NCBI RefSeq assembly: GCF_000219625.1
Contig: NC_018208.1
Coordinates: forward strand, 1-64,000
Reading direction: 5' to 3'
Source of the DNA: Zymoseptoria tritici IPO323
Lineage: Eukaryota > Ascomycota > Dothideomycetes > Mycosphaerellales > Mycosphaerellaceae
DNA: 64,000 nt
In this document: one piece after another, positions 33,497-44,959 of the stretch
Layout of the letters: every line of letters begins with the position of its first letter
Numbering within the stretch: the stretch's first letter is position 1
The notes under the pieces: generated by a model
The model's input: only the letters and a program-made list of their open reading frames with translations
What the model was told of the DNA's origin: nothing
Database searches by the model: none
Program-made: the position numbers and the translations under genes

Positions 33497-36400
33497 TCGA
33501 GCCGACCTTATAGAAGAGGGTATAATACCTCTTTCCGACCTATACGAAGACCTAGCTAAAGCCCGGTTTATATTTAACGACTACGATTATATAACTATAC
33601 CGTCGCTAAGAGTCTCGGCTATAATCGGCGATTTCGATTATAGAGAGCCTACCGCGGTAATTAATAAGGGCTCCGAGTCTTATATTATGTCTACCGCGGT
33701 AGCTCGCCGTACCGGCGTCCCGATCGGTATAGGAATTAAAGTCTTAATAAAGACGGCTTCTAGTATTCTACCTTTCCTTAGCCTATCTACTAGTATATAG
33801 GTATCGGTTTACGGTATTACGGTTTACGTTCCCTTCTTAGTTATAGACTCGGATATACCGACTCTTCTTAGGCGACCGTAGTATCGTCGGGTCCGCCTAA
33901 CTTTAACTAACTACGATAATAGATCTTAGTAGAGTACGATTACGGCTATAAACGGTCGTACGATTAATTTTATTAGAGTTTAACTATATAGTCTAACGTA
34001 CCGAGTCCTTATACCTACTAGCGCTTCGGGAAAAGCCGAGTTAAGCCGCTAACTACCTCCTCGCTACTTAGTAGTCTATTAGAGGTCCTACTTCGAGCGA
34101 TCTAGTACGTATTTCCGGAAGAGTTAAGTATAAAACGGACTTCGAGTCGAGAATCTGTATTTAGTAGACGAGGTCGAAATAAGGCAGGCTGTCCCGAAAG
34201 TTCGGCCGCTCCCGAAAATCTTAGCGCCCCGGGTTACCCCTAGGGTTAGGCCGGGGAAACTTCGGAAGAAAACTTAGCGAATTTACTTATCCCCGAAACT
34301 AGCTAATATCGCGATATTTAATCTTACCTTATATCGATACTAAGCCCTAGCTCCCTTCTATTCGAACTTAATAGTATCGATAATAAATATAATAAGCTAC
34401 TCGAGCTCGCGGCTACCGCTTACTACCTCCGCTACTACGAAGAAAGAAAGAGATCGCTATACGGGGGGAGGAATTTATAGTTTTCCGAATTTTCCGTTAA
34501 CTACTATATACTATATAAGAGGAAAGCGGACAAAGTTAAGCTAGTAGAAGCTTTAGTTTATAATACGAAGAGCGTTACTAATAAGGTAGGGAATTAGAAA
34601 GAAGCTAGCCTTAAGCTCGAAGCATCTTTACCGCGGTCGGATCGCTAGTAGGATAACAAATACCTAATTTAGAAGTTCTCCGAGCTTAAGAAGGGGACGA
34701 GATTAACACCGGAAAGAATTAAGACACTAAACATTAAGATAGAGCTATTTAATAAGGAGCGTAAGCTTTTTATAGAATGCCTATATAATAGGGAGGCTAT
34801 ACTTTCCTTCGATTTCTCTAAATACGGCCGCCTTAAACCCTTAGTCGTACCGCTATAACGAATACGAACTATACCTTATGTTCCCTAGTAATTAAAGGAC
34901 TTCTATGTTACTTATAGCCTTCGAGATATAGTATCTAAGATAATTAAGAAGCGACTAGATCGCGGAACCCTCGAACCCTACTATAGAGTATATAAGAATC
35001 CTTAGTTCTTAGTTAGTAAGAAGGATCTTAACGAGAAAGGACAAAAGTAGTACCGGCTTATTAATGCGGCAATAGAAATTAACTAAGTTACTCTTAAAGA
35101 CGTATATATGCCCCCGGACACTAATAGATTTTCTATAGACTTTGCGGGCCTTTAAGTTATAATACTAATTAACCTTTTCTCTAACTACGACTAAATCCTA
35201 CTAGACGAACGAGACCGAGATTTAACTAGATTCGATACGCCGATCGGCTACTTCCGCTAGACTAGTATTCTAATAGGAGCTACGAACTCGGTTATATAGT
35301 TTTAGCGAATTATATACCGAGTTCTTAAGGATTATATGTTCTACGCGGCTCGACCGTATCTAGATAATATTAGTATTAAAGGCCCTCGGTCTCGGTATAA
35401 TAATAAAGAGGCTAAACCTAGCATTCGTCGATTCGTACTCGAGTATATTTAGAACCTTAACGGGGTTCTTACGGACATAGAAAGAGTAGGGCTAACTATT
35501 AATCTAAGTAAGACATTCTAGTTCTCGACTAGTATAAACATTATTAGCTACGTCTACGACTCGGCTAGTCGCTACCCGGACACCGCTAAGGTTATTAAGA
35601 TTACCGAGTAGGGACTACCTATAGATACTACCGAAGCCCGCTTATTTATTAGAGTTATAGTATATTTCCGAATCTAGATTCCGGACTTCGCTATTCTATC
35701 TCGCCCTATCTACGTAGTAGCTAAGCCGGGTAGTATCTTCGTCTAGACGCCGCTCGAACAGTATACGATAGATTAGCTTAAGGAGGCACTTATTACGGCA
35801 CCGGCCCTTATTACGATCGATTACGTTAACGGAGGGACTATAATCGTAGTAGTAGATACATCTAGTCTTAGCTAGGGGGTAGTACTAATATAGGTAGTAA
35901 AGGGCAACGACCGCCGTAAGTATCCGGTTCGATTTAAAAGTAGTTTATAGACTAAGGAAGAAGCTAAATACGATACTAGCAAACGAGAGTATCGTAGTAT
36001 ACTCTACGCTCTTAAGAAGCTTAAAGTATATATATTCGGTGTTTACTTCGTACTAGAAGTAGATACGAACACGCTAGTTTACTAGCTTAATATGCCGGCG
36101 AACGACCTTCCGACTTTAGTTACGGCTCGATAGATTACTTAGATTCGGCTCTTCGACTTTACGGTTAAGCATATACCTAGCCGAAAGTACGGTGCCGCTA
36201 ATAGCCTTTTACGGAAACCTTAGACTCCGTCCGATGCCGTAGATAAGGAACATAATATAGACCCGGATAATATAATTAACCGTAACTTCTTTTAGGTATA
36301 GGTACATGCCGGTAATATTAATATTAAGGACATTTTAGAAGGCGAGCTATCCGAGTTCTACTAGAAGATTACATACTACCTAGCTATACTTTTACGACCG

Positions 36401-37567
36401 CCCTCGGTAGATCTAACGGAGTTCTATACCCTTAAGAAGAAGTTAAGGCGGTATCTTATTCGCGATAGGATTCTGTACCGCTAAAAGCGTATTAATACGC
36501 TACTAGCTCGAGTAATCGACAATAAGGATAAGCGTAAGACTATACTTTTATACTACTATAATTTCCCGGATGCCGGTTACCGCGGTCGCGAAGTAGTATT
36601 CTATAAGCTCTCTAGTAGGTACTTCTAGAAGGGCATATATAAGGACGTATTACGATATATTAAAGGGTGCCCGTAGTATAACCTATATAGTACGGGTAAC
36701 TACGCGAATGCTCTACTATATATACCTAATCCGGAGCCTAGTACGATCTAGGCGATTAATACTATAAATGTCGACTTAACTATAAGCATTATTATAGTAA
36801 GGGAGCTAGTTAGCGGCTTCCCGGAGGCGCGCATTATAAACAAAAGTAAGCTTATTAGTACGAACGGTGTTAGCTCTACTATAATTGCTAGCTTTATATA
36901 CGAGATGCTCTTTTATAGGTATAGTATTATAAAATTAATCCGGCTTAATAGTAGCTATAAGAACTTCGGTAAGGTACTTACTCTACTCGTACAAATAGAC
37001 GTACGACTTAGTCGCGTATCGCCCTATTACCCTTAAGGAAATAGAATAGTAGAGCGAGGGCACCCGAATATACTCGATGTTCTCGCTAAGTATACGAACG
37101 GAACTATAAAAGGATAGCGCCGGTATTTCTATACCGCGCTATAGGCTAATCGATCTACTATTCGAAGAACTACCGGCTATATACCTTCTAAACTCTAGTA
37201 TTCCTTTAATATTATCCTTCCGGTAGAGCTTAAGTTTTAGACTTAGAATACTACGGCTTAGAACAACATTCGTACGGAAGAAGATCTTATCGCCCTACGT
37301 ACCGAGTAGATCCTTATAAGGGAAATAGACATTAAGGAAGCCCGCCTTCGTAGCCTACGGCTTCGAGAGCTTACTAAGGAATACTAGGATAATACCTATA
37401 ACACCGACGATATACTAATCCCTCTTAGTACTACTATTCTTATACGCCGCGGAGAAAGAAAGTTAACTACGGAAAAGCTATCGTTCCGATAGAAGGGACT
37501 ATATTATATATACTTATACCTAGAAGCTACGTCGATATATAAGATTAAGGAATTTACTAGCGCCGTT

Positions 37568-38351
37568 GTTTGTTTGTTTGTTTGTTTGTTTGTTCCATTT
37601 ACGTCCTTTCGGAGTCCAAGACTATGTAGGACGGCCTTGCCCTAGAGGCAAGGCAGTAGATCTATTTACAATCAAATTCTTTCGGTATTCTTTGACCTTA
37701 GGGGAAACCCCGTGCCTAAGGCAGGACCTGCAAGCAGAATCTGCCGAAGGACTTTAAAACAGCGCAAGACAAAGGAAATCAAACGAGTGTCGTTGTCTGC
37801 AGCCGGGGCTACAGAATTTTCGCGCTAAGCTTTTTGCAGAATTTTCAGCGGATCCTTCCGCTTCGCACGCACGCTGCAAATTCGAAATGCAGTGCAAAAG
37901 CAGTGCAAAATGCCGTGCAAAAGTAGTGCAAAATGCCGTGCAAAAGCACTGCAAAAGCAGAAGCAGCTATCTAACTCGCTGCCCCCTCTTATCCTCAATA
38001 CGCCTTTGTAGAACTGCATGCCGCTTCCAAACGCATACAGCTACGCAGGTTGATCGCAGAGTTATGGATTCTACCAACTGTTCCAGCTCTTTAAAGTGTT
38101 TCGGTTCGGATTTCGAGGAGGTGCGCGTATAGGATAGAGTAGACTGCTTCTTCTCGTTCGTAACGTAGAGGGCTGTTCGTTCGAATCGTGCCGTTGTTCT
38201 GTAGCTTGTATTTCGAGGCGGATTTCGAGAAGGATTTCGGGCGGATTTCAAGAGGTTTTCGAGGAGGTTTCTTCCAGACTGTCTTGGTTTCCCTTCCGAG
38301 GAAGGTACTTACGACGGCCACCGCGTGAAGGTGCAGTCTGTTCGGCCGTCG
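37568..38351 (-). mobile_element. SINE-like non-LTR element, copy 3 (784 bp)
   Basis: Minus orientation with the same two ends as copy 2. A perfect 13-bp target duplication TACTAGCGCCGTT flanks it (37555-37567 and 38352-38364). It holds an internal minisatellite of GTGCAAAA-type units (37887-37960), not expanded to this extent in the other copies. CA/TG content is high against the RIP-stripped host. Confidence 0.9.
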
Positions 38352-38976
38352 TACTAGCGCCGTTCTTACTACGACCTTTCCGCGCCGAATGCTCCGCCCT
38401 ATACCTAAGTAGGATTCTATACGCGTATTACTACTAGAAGTCGGATCTACTATACCTCTAGAGGACGAGCTTAAAGAAGGGCATAATCTAAGCGACGAAG
38501 ACGATAGTCTACTACCGTCCCTATAGGTACGACTACCTAACCTAGCCTTACTAGACGTATCGTAGTACGAGCGCTTCGTATAATAGCCTTTAGGGGGGGG
38601 GAAGAGTACGCGGCGTTATTTACTCGACCTCGTTATTTATATCTATACTAAGTACACTAACATAGATCGCCTAAAGTAGTAAAGTAAGCTCTTTTCGCCT
38701 ATAACATCGCCGTCCCTACCGCTAATTATCGCTACTAGAATACTACTATTAATTATAAGGCGTAGTAAGGAAGAAGAGGAGAAAGAATAGTAAGTAGTAA
38801 AGCTTTTTAGGGGCTTAGCTACGCTTCCGGAATAATTATAAGCGGCTTCTAATAATTAGAAACAATTTACCTCTAATAGAAGGTTTATAAACATCTAGAA
38901 TTTACTAACAACTATCGCTACGACTAGTATTATTATATCGCGGCTACTACCGCCGTCCCCGCTACCCCGTCCCGGT

Positions 38977-39004
38977 ATTACCCCGGGCTACCCCCGGGGG
39001 TAAT
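38977..39004. repeat. GC-rich palindrome
   Basis: ATTACCCCGGG, a CTA spacer and CCCCCGGGGGTAAT form a near-perfect inverted repeat in the gap between pol and the accessory ORF of the gypsy element. Confidence 0.6.
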
Positions 39005-39289
39005 CGAGGGAAAATAGCCGTATTAAGGTAGTAACTAGTACTAGCTCGACTATCTAGAAATAGCGAACTATTAAACTAACTACGCTCTTTAATATGCGTA
39101 CTAAAGTGTAACTACTCGCACTTAACATCGATACTTATAGTAGGTATATATTAACTACTACTTTCCGCCTTAATCGGGAGTAGCCGGCTAGCCTTATTTT
39201 CTCCTACCGGTAGTTCTTATATATTTTCTCGAGTTACTTTTTACGACTACAACCCCCTTATTAATATCCTCGTTTACTACCCCCCTTTA

Positions 39290-42200
39290 TAACCGGCCTC
39301 GATAGCTAACTCGACTTTATAGGCGCTCGCGCTTATACTATAAGGCGTACTACTTACCCCTATCTAATATAACGGTAACACCTTTAGTAGCATTAATAAA
39401 ATTCGTACCTACGTAGTAAACTTCGATAAGGAAGAAGTACTCTAGTTCTACGTAGACATAGCTAAGAAGCTTAAGGCTTTCGGCGTAGCTATAAAGATAA
39501 CTACTAACAATATACGTATACTATTCGATAAGGAGCTAGCGGTCTACTACCTAGTCGAGGTTAATCGCTTTAATCTACTCGATAGTAAAGTTAAGAACTA
39601 CTCCGCTAATCTTTAAGTTTCTCGCGACTCGGCAAAGCGTAACGACTAGTATCGCCGTACGTTAAGTATAAACCTTTAAATCGAGGATGCCCCGAGTATA
39701 GTCGTATATCTATACTTTATAATTAACAAAGTGCGCTCTAACGACTTTAATAAGTACATAAGCGCACTTATTAACTCCTCGAAGAAAGTAGAGTAAATAA
39801 TTAACGCGCTTATACGTACTATAATTACTAACATTAGTAAGACCCGTACTACCTATACGACCGAAATTACCGTTAGCGATGTTAAGCTAGTAGTTTAGAA
39901 TGTTAAGAACGATCCGGACACTACTATGCGCGTAATTACGCGCTCGGAATTAGAAGAATTAGAAAAGGCTATTAATAACCGTAGTAATAAGATAAAGGCG
40001 AACCTACTCTTCTACTCTTAATACTATATTAATATATAAGGCGCGCTTATTAGATTCTACCCTACTACCGCCCTTACTATCGACTACCCTAAGAGCCCGG
40101 TTAATAGCCCTAAGCCTACTCGCACTTTATTACCTAACCGCGGCCGTACGCGCTCTAGCGCTAAATTTACGAATAAGTTCGATACTAGCGCGGTACGATA
40201 AGTTAAGGAAGACGAGCTCTTAGCCGAGGCCCTCTAAGATATCGATAACTAAGAAGCGCGTCCTCTTAGTAAGGATACGGCGAGTACTCGGCCGAGTATA
40301 CGGCTACGCGTAGGTACCCGTACTACTACTACTACGCTTATAGCTACGCGCGGCGACAACGCTAAGGAAGATAATGCGGATAATACTAGTAATAACGACT
40401 TTAAGGATAAGCTAGGTCGTCGCAACCGCGGTATTAAGACTACGGCTATAAAGGCTAGAATTAAGGATAACTATATATACTTCCGCCCGAATGTATCCGT
40501 AACTACTAACCTTTCGGATAGTACTGTTCGGAAAGCCGCCTTAAAGGCGGTTATCGAGAAAATTAAGAAGCTTACTCGCCTTAAGGACAAGGCTACAATT
40601 ACCGTAGCTACTCGTACTAAAGTTAATATAGTTATAGCTCTTACTACTACCTACCTAAGCGACGGTTACTACATCTACTTCGTATATTAGTATTAGCTTC
40701 TTAGAAAGGCTAGATATTACGTTAACGTACTTAGCTACGACACCGTTATATAGCGCATTATCGACTACGCGAACAACACCGGTAATCGCATTACGGCTTT
40801 CTTATTAACTAATAAAGCCTACGCTAATATTAAGAAGTTTGCTCGGTCCCCTTATCCCCGCGACTCCTACCTTATATACCGTAAGATCCCTAACAAATTA
40901 GTGTTCGAGGTTTATATAATAAACGACGATTTCTCTATAGCCGCTAAAGCTATACTACCCGGAGTCTACGATTAGTTCTAGCTAGACGGTACGATCGCTA
41001 TTAACATCTTCGGCTAGTAGAAGAACTTCGACCTTCTATATATCTTTAAGAGCGAGTTTAAGATGTATTACTATTATTTCCTTATACCTCCCGGCACTAA
41101 CGACATTAGCTAGTTGCGCAACTACTTCTACTCGCTAATATAGTAGAGTATGCGCTAAGACCTAATGTACTACGTATTATACTACCTTCTTCGACTAGAT
41201 AAGGTAATAAACCTCTACTTATACCCGTACTACGCTAAGCTTACGCTTCCGGGGGCGTTTACTACTTTTAAGCATATAGATTATAACCCTATCGATATGC
41301 TCGAGGGTAATAAGTTAATAGTAATAATAATTTAAGGTTTAGTTTCCCTTACCGATAAAGATAAGGAGAACTATACCCTAATTATCCCCGGTATATACCT
41401 ATACTAGAAGAAGTAGTATGCTAATATAGAGGAGCGTACGTAGGTACTTATCGACTCTAAAGTCGCTAAGGGTATAGATAAGGAGGCTACTACGAAGGAT
41501 GCTCGCTTTAAGCTTAGTCTACGTAATACGATAGTTCTAATAATTACCGATAAGATAATTACTACGGAGGATCTTCGGGAATTTAAGACTAACTAGTACC
41601 TTTAGCTAGTTAAGGTAGGTATTGCTCGCATCTCTTATCTACTACTTCCGTATAGATCTACCGGACTAGTAACTAAGCTACGTATAACTACTCTACTATA
41701 GTTTATCGCCGGTAAGCCCGGTAGTACTATCGAGAATGCCTTAGCTAGTACCGTCGCCGAGCTTACCTACTCCTACTCCGTACGTATGCCTAGCTTTAAG
41801 ACTCCGTCTAGTAAGCCTAATAACTACGGTACACCGACTACGCCCTTCCCTACCTCGGTAGTTATCCGTACGTAGAGTGCTCTATCTAACGCTGTTCTCG
41901 GTACTACTACCTACCTCGATGCCGGTACTAAGGCTAACTAAGATGCCCTCTTCTCTAAGTCTAAATTCTACCGTAAGGAGTACGTTACTAAGACTCGCGC
42001 TATATTAGTCGCTCGCGTCTTCCTTACTATAGCCGACTACGTCCGTCCGTAAGAGTAAGAAGCCTTTAGATTTAATAATAGCTACTTCGGCGGTAGTAAG
42101 TACGAGAAGGTAAGCGCGAGCGATACAGAGCGTACCGAGCGTATAGCCGTACTAGCTAAGAATAAGAGTAAGCTATAGGTTAAGGAAATAGCCTAGGAAA

Positions 42201-42484
42201 TTAACGACCGTAATAATAGTAAGGGTTTAAAGGTAACTATTAATACTAAGGGCAATATAGTCGAGGAGAGTAAGGCTCGCAACCCCTCGGCTAAGACTAA
42301 TACTAAGGATCTGCCTGTTTTTAGCACCTCCGGTCGCGTTGCCGACGGATACGTACCGACTATAGAGTAGGTTTACCAGTAATACCTATAGTTCGGTAGT
42401 AAGGAAGAGGACTAGCTCGCTAAGAACTAGCTTAATAAGCTAGATCTTCGTAACGACGACATTAAGGAACTTAGTCGCTATTAA
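39290..42484 (+). pseudogene. Accessory ORF of the gypsy element; possible 2-oxoglutarate/Fe(II) dioxygenase
   Basis: One frame reads through about 1,060 codons to the TAA at 42482-42484, with no frameshift; all stops are TAG/TAA. The start is uncertain. It lies after pol and before the PPT, in sense orientation. The N-terminal half is Lys/Asn/Thr-rich with basic low-complexity stretches (about 40100-40450). The second half is globular. It contains FKHIDYN (His codon 41273, Asp 41279: an HxD pair) and, 41 codons on, IIPGIYLY, where the Tyr codon at 41396 is what RIP makes of His. HxD...H with this spacing is the metal site of 2OG/Fe(II) dioxygenases. Similar PxxFxxFxHID...LxPGxH proteins exist in fungi as far as I recall, but the assignment is tentative. 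Confidence 0.55.
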
Positions 42485-42536
42485 GTAGTACTTGTTGTGT
42501 CTATAGCATAGATATATAATAAGTAGGGGAGGAAAA

Positions 42537-42790
42537 TGTTGTAGGGCAAATAGTACTAAATATAGTTTACGGTATAGCGTAGCTTTAGGTCTTAGCGATA
42601 TATAGTAGTCGGATTCTTCCTTTTTTAAGGATCTAACAACAACATTACCGGTCGTCGGTAGCACTTAATGCACTTTATAGCTACTACTTATTTCTTAATA
42701 TAATTCTACGCTCGATACCGCGCCCTTAAGGTACTTATATACTTACCTCTTAGTGCCTTAGGTTAGTAGTAGTCGATTCTACCTACTATA
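42537..42790 (+). repeat. Gypsy 3' LTR
   Basis: 254 bp, starts TGTTGTAGGGCAAATAG after a purine tract and ends ACCTACTATA, followed by GTAC. Confidence 0.93.
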
Positions 42791-42794
42791 GTAC

Positions 42795-43647
42795 CCTCGC
42801 TAATCTTAAGCCTATAAGTCTCTTCTTGTTCCTCCTACTAAGTAAGGGCGTTACGCTATATCTAGCTACCTACTAACTTAATAAGGTTAGCTTCGGATAG
42901 GCGGATACCCCTCTATCTTAAGGCAATCTAAGACCTTAAGTAATGCTCTATAGATCTAACCTAGATATTAGTAGCGTTGTTTCGAGTGTCTCCCTAGTAT
43001 AGCTCTAGTGCCCGGACGGAAGCTTTAATAGAAGTATCTAAGGAATTAAGGGGAGTTATATCCCTACCTAGTGTTCTAGACGTATAACGATAGGGACGGC
43101 TAGGTCCCTCGTCGCTACTTAAGCCGTGTCCTAGGTTATCTCCTCGATATAGGGATAGCTTAAACCGTATAGCTCCTAGCTCGCTTAGTCCTTAGATAGG
43201 CCTATTAGTAGATCCTACTCGAGTAGGCTCCTAGGACAAGCGGGCGTTCTCGGCCTTAAGTCGGACAGCGTCCGCTTTAAGTCGATTAATATATTCTTCT
43301 ATCTCCCTTAAGGCGGCTATATACTCGCTAAATCGAGTAGGCCCTAAGCCTACGTTCGTAGGCCGACTAAGGTAAGCGGGAGTACGGAAAGTAACATTAG
43401 CTCTAAGTAGAGCTAGGGGATTAGTCTAAGGATTAGCCTAAGGGTCTCCTTTAGGGAAGAGATAAGCGGTAGTAGACGGTGCCGCCCCTATATCGCTAGC
43501 TCGTTCCTTAATACGATTAAGTTCGCTAGTTAGGCTTAGATAGCCTTACCTATCTTCCTTAAGCTCTTCTCCTTTAGCGACTATTAGGTTTAAGTCGTAA
43601 GGGGAAGGGAGCTCTATAGTTCCTTTAGCTTAGCTAGTAGCGGACAT
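42795..43647 (-). pseudogene. Gag-like remnant of another retroelement
   Basis: Minus strand from an ATG at 43647. About 284 codons with only TAG/TAA stops, cut off at its 3' side by the gypsy LTR. Middle residues form a coiled-coil-like stretch (EIEEYINRLKADAVRLKAEN), as often seen in fungal gag proteins. The identity as gag is inferred from this and from the surroundings. Confidence 0.5.
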
Positions 43648-43748
43648 CTTATCTTAGTAGGATAGGTTATTAATCGAATTAAATTAAGTTACTATTATTA
43701 TTACTTTCGGTAACTTAAAGGGTTATAACTTCCTTCTTATAGTCCCTT

Positions 43749-44943
43749 GTTTGTTTGTTTGTTTGTTTGTTTGTTCCATTTACGTCCTATAGGAGTCTAT
43801 GACTATGTAGGACGGCTGTCTCGCGACAGCAGTCTATCTATGTACAATCGTTGTTCTCTCGTATCTCTTAACCTTAGGGAAAGACCCGTGCCTAGGATAG
43901 TAGCAAGCTAGTATCGAAGGACTTTAAAGAAAGACAAATAAGGAAAAGTAAAAGGAGTGTAGGCTAGACGGTCTCGTCTTCGCCTCTTGCTAGGTGCTAG
44001 GACCTAGAAGCAATCTTTGTATCCGAGAGAAAGGTAGTAAGGTGTTTCCGGAGTTCCTTATCTTCTACTATTTCTAGTAGAGATTATGCTTATCGTAGCG
44101 GTAGTAGCCTAAATACATCGTAGATAGGGCAGCTATATACGAGGTGTTCTGCTGTTTCTCGTCGTCCGCAAGGGTAGTCTAGCGTCGTTACGTGTCCAAA
44201 GCGATAGAGATAGGACTTTAGGTATCCGTGTCCTAATAGGATAGTATAGAAGGTACTAGTTAAAGCGCGTCTTCCTCCTATTCTATGTTTTCCTAGCGAG
44301 CTCTATAGAAATCGACTAAGGTAGCTATTTGTATTCCTAGGTACCTTATTAATCTCCCGTTGTCTTACTATTTCGTATCGGGTTTTCCAGACGCTAAAGA
44401 GATCGTCTTTTGCGTAGTTAGCCCTCTCGTATTCTACGAAATGCTTGTATTGTCGGAGTCGATAATAGAGTAGTTGTATCTATGTTCTCTGTCGTTTTTG
44501 CGGAAGTATCTCTCTCGAGTCCTCGTGTCGGACTTCTCGCGTATCCGAAGGCGCGCTTTAGATAGCGAGTCTTATAGGGTAGTTTTCGGGTAGCTTTGCT
44601 ACGCGTAGAGAGTATAAAATTAACTGTCTCTCTAGGCGTAGATCCGGGGGGAAGAGATTTGACTCTACTTCGGATAGGACGTTTAGGGCGGTACGGAAAA
44701 CGCCTAGGATCTTTCTACAAGCTTTACTTTGTAGAGATACTAGAGGTTTTATACTCTTTTTCGACCGCCACCAAACCGGGGCCCCGTAGTCTGCTATTGT
44801 AGTAACGCAGGCTAGGTAGATCTTTCTTAACGATATAGAAGATAGACCGCGTTCGGTATTTGCTAGTCTTTCTAATCGATAGAATGCCGCTTGTGCTTGT
44901 GCCGATCTTATTGCAATGTGCTCCTTAAAGGTAAGACCGGCGT
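43749..44943 (-). mobile_element. 5'-truncated LINE (Tad-like), C-terminal RT fragment
   Basis: Minus orientation with a (GTTT)n tail at the + strand start and a perfect 16-bp target duplication CTTCTTATAGTCCCTT (43733-43748 and 44944-44959). The minus-strand reading from 44940 downward has the end of a LINE reverse transcriptase: IYLACVTTIADYGAPVWW, then LQSKACRKILGVF. A Cys/His cluster, YPCGRRETAEHLVYSCP, follows near 44150. 5' truncation at about 1.2 kb is typical of target-primed reverse transcription. RIP damage is light. Its 3' end (TTCCATTTACGTCCT on the + strand and beyond) is shared with the SINE-like copies. Confidence 0.88.
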
Positions 44944-44959
44944 CTTCTTATAGTCCCTT

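Larger units (their letters stand above)
30013..38600 (+). pseudogene. Gypsy gag-pol, RIP-dead and split by two SINE-like insertions
   Basis: Gag starts at ATG 30013. A frame change near 31680 leads to pol. The pol frame runs into the first insertion at 32597, resumes exactly at 33513, and continues to the second at 37567. RT is near 34900-35400; its YxDD box now reads YLDN (second Asp codon AAT at 35366-35368), a RIP-type change. RNase H follows near 35800-36150. The integrase core (VDLT, SGFPEAR, then GNRIVERGH) lies near 36770-37060. Stops are TAG/TAA only. The SGxPEAR integrase form and the lack of a chromodomain separate it from the chromovirus at 20.4-27.2 kb. Confidence 0.88.
28399..42790 (+). 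mobile_element. Large Ty3/gypsy retrotransposon with an accessory ORF (14.4 kb incl. insertions)
   Basis: Direct LTRs at 28399-28653 and 42537-42790 are flanked by GTAC on both sides (28395-28398 and 42791-42794). Order: a 1.36-kb leader with degenerate repeats; gag from 30013; protease, RT, RNase H and integrase to about 38600; then an unrelated sense ORF of about 1,060 codons (39290-42484); then a PPT, AGTAGGGGAGGAAAA (42522-42536). Two SINE-like insertions (with 16- and 13-bp target duplications) account for about 1.7 kb. RIP is extreme: CA and TG are nearly absent outside the insertions. The left flank is Fot1 and the right flank is a minus-strand gag remnant, so it sits at or near a boundary between two older elements. 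Confidence 0.9.
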
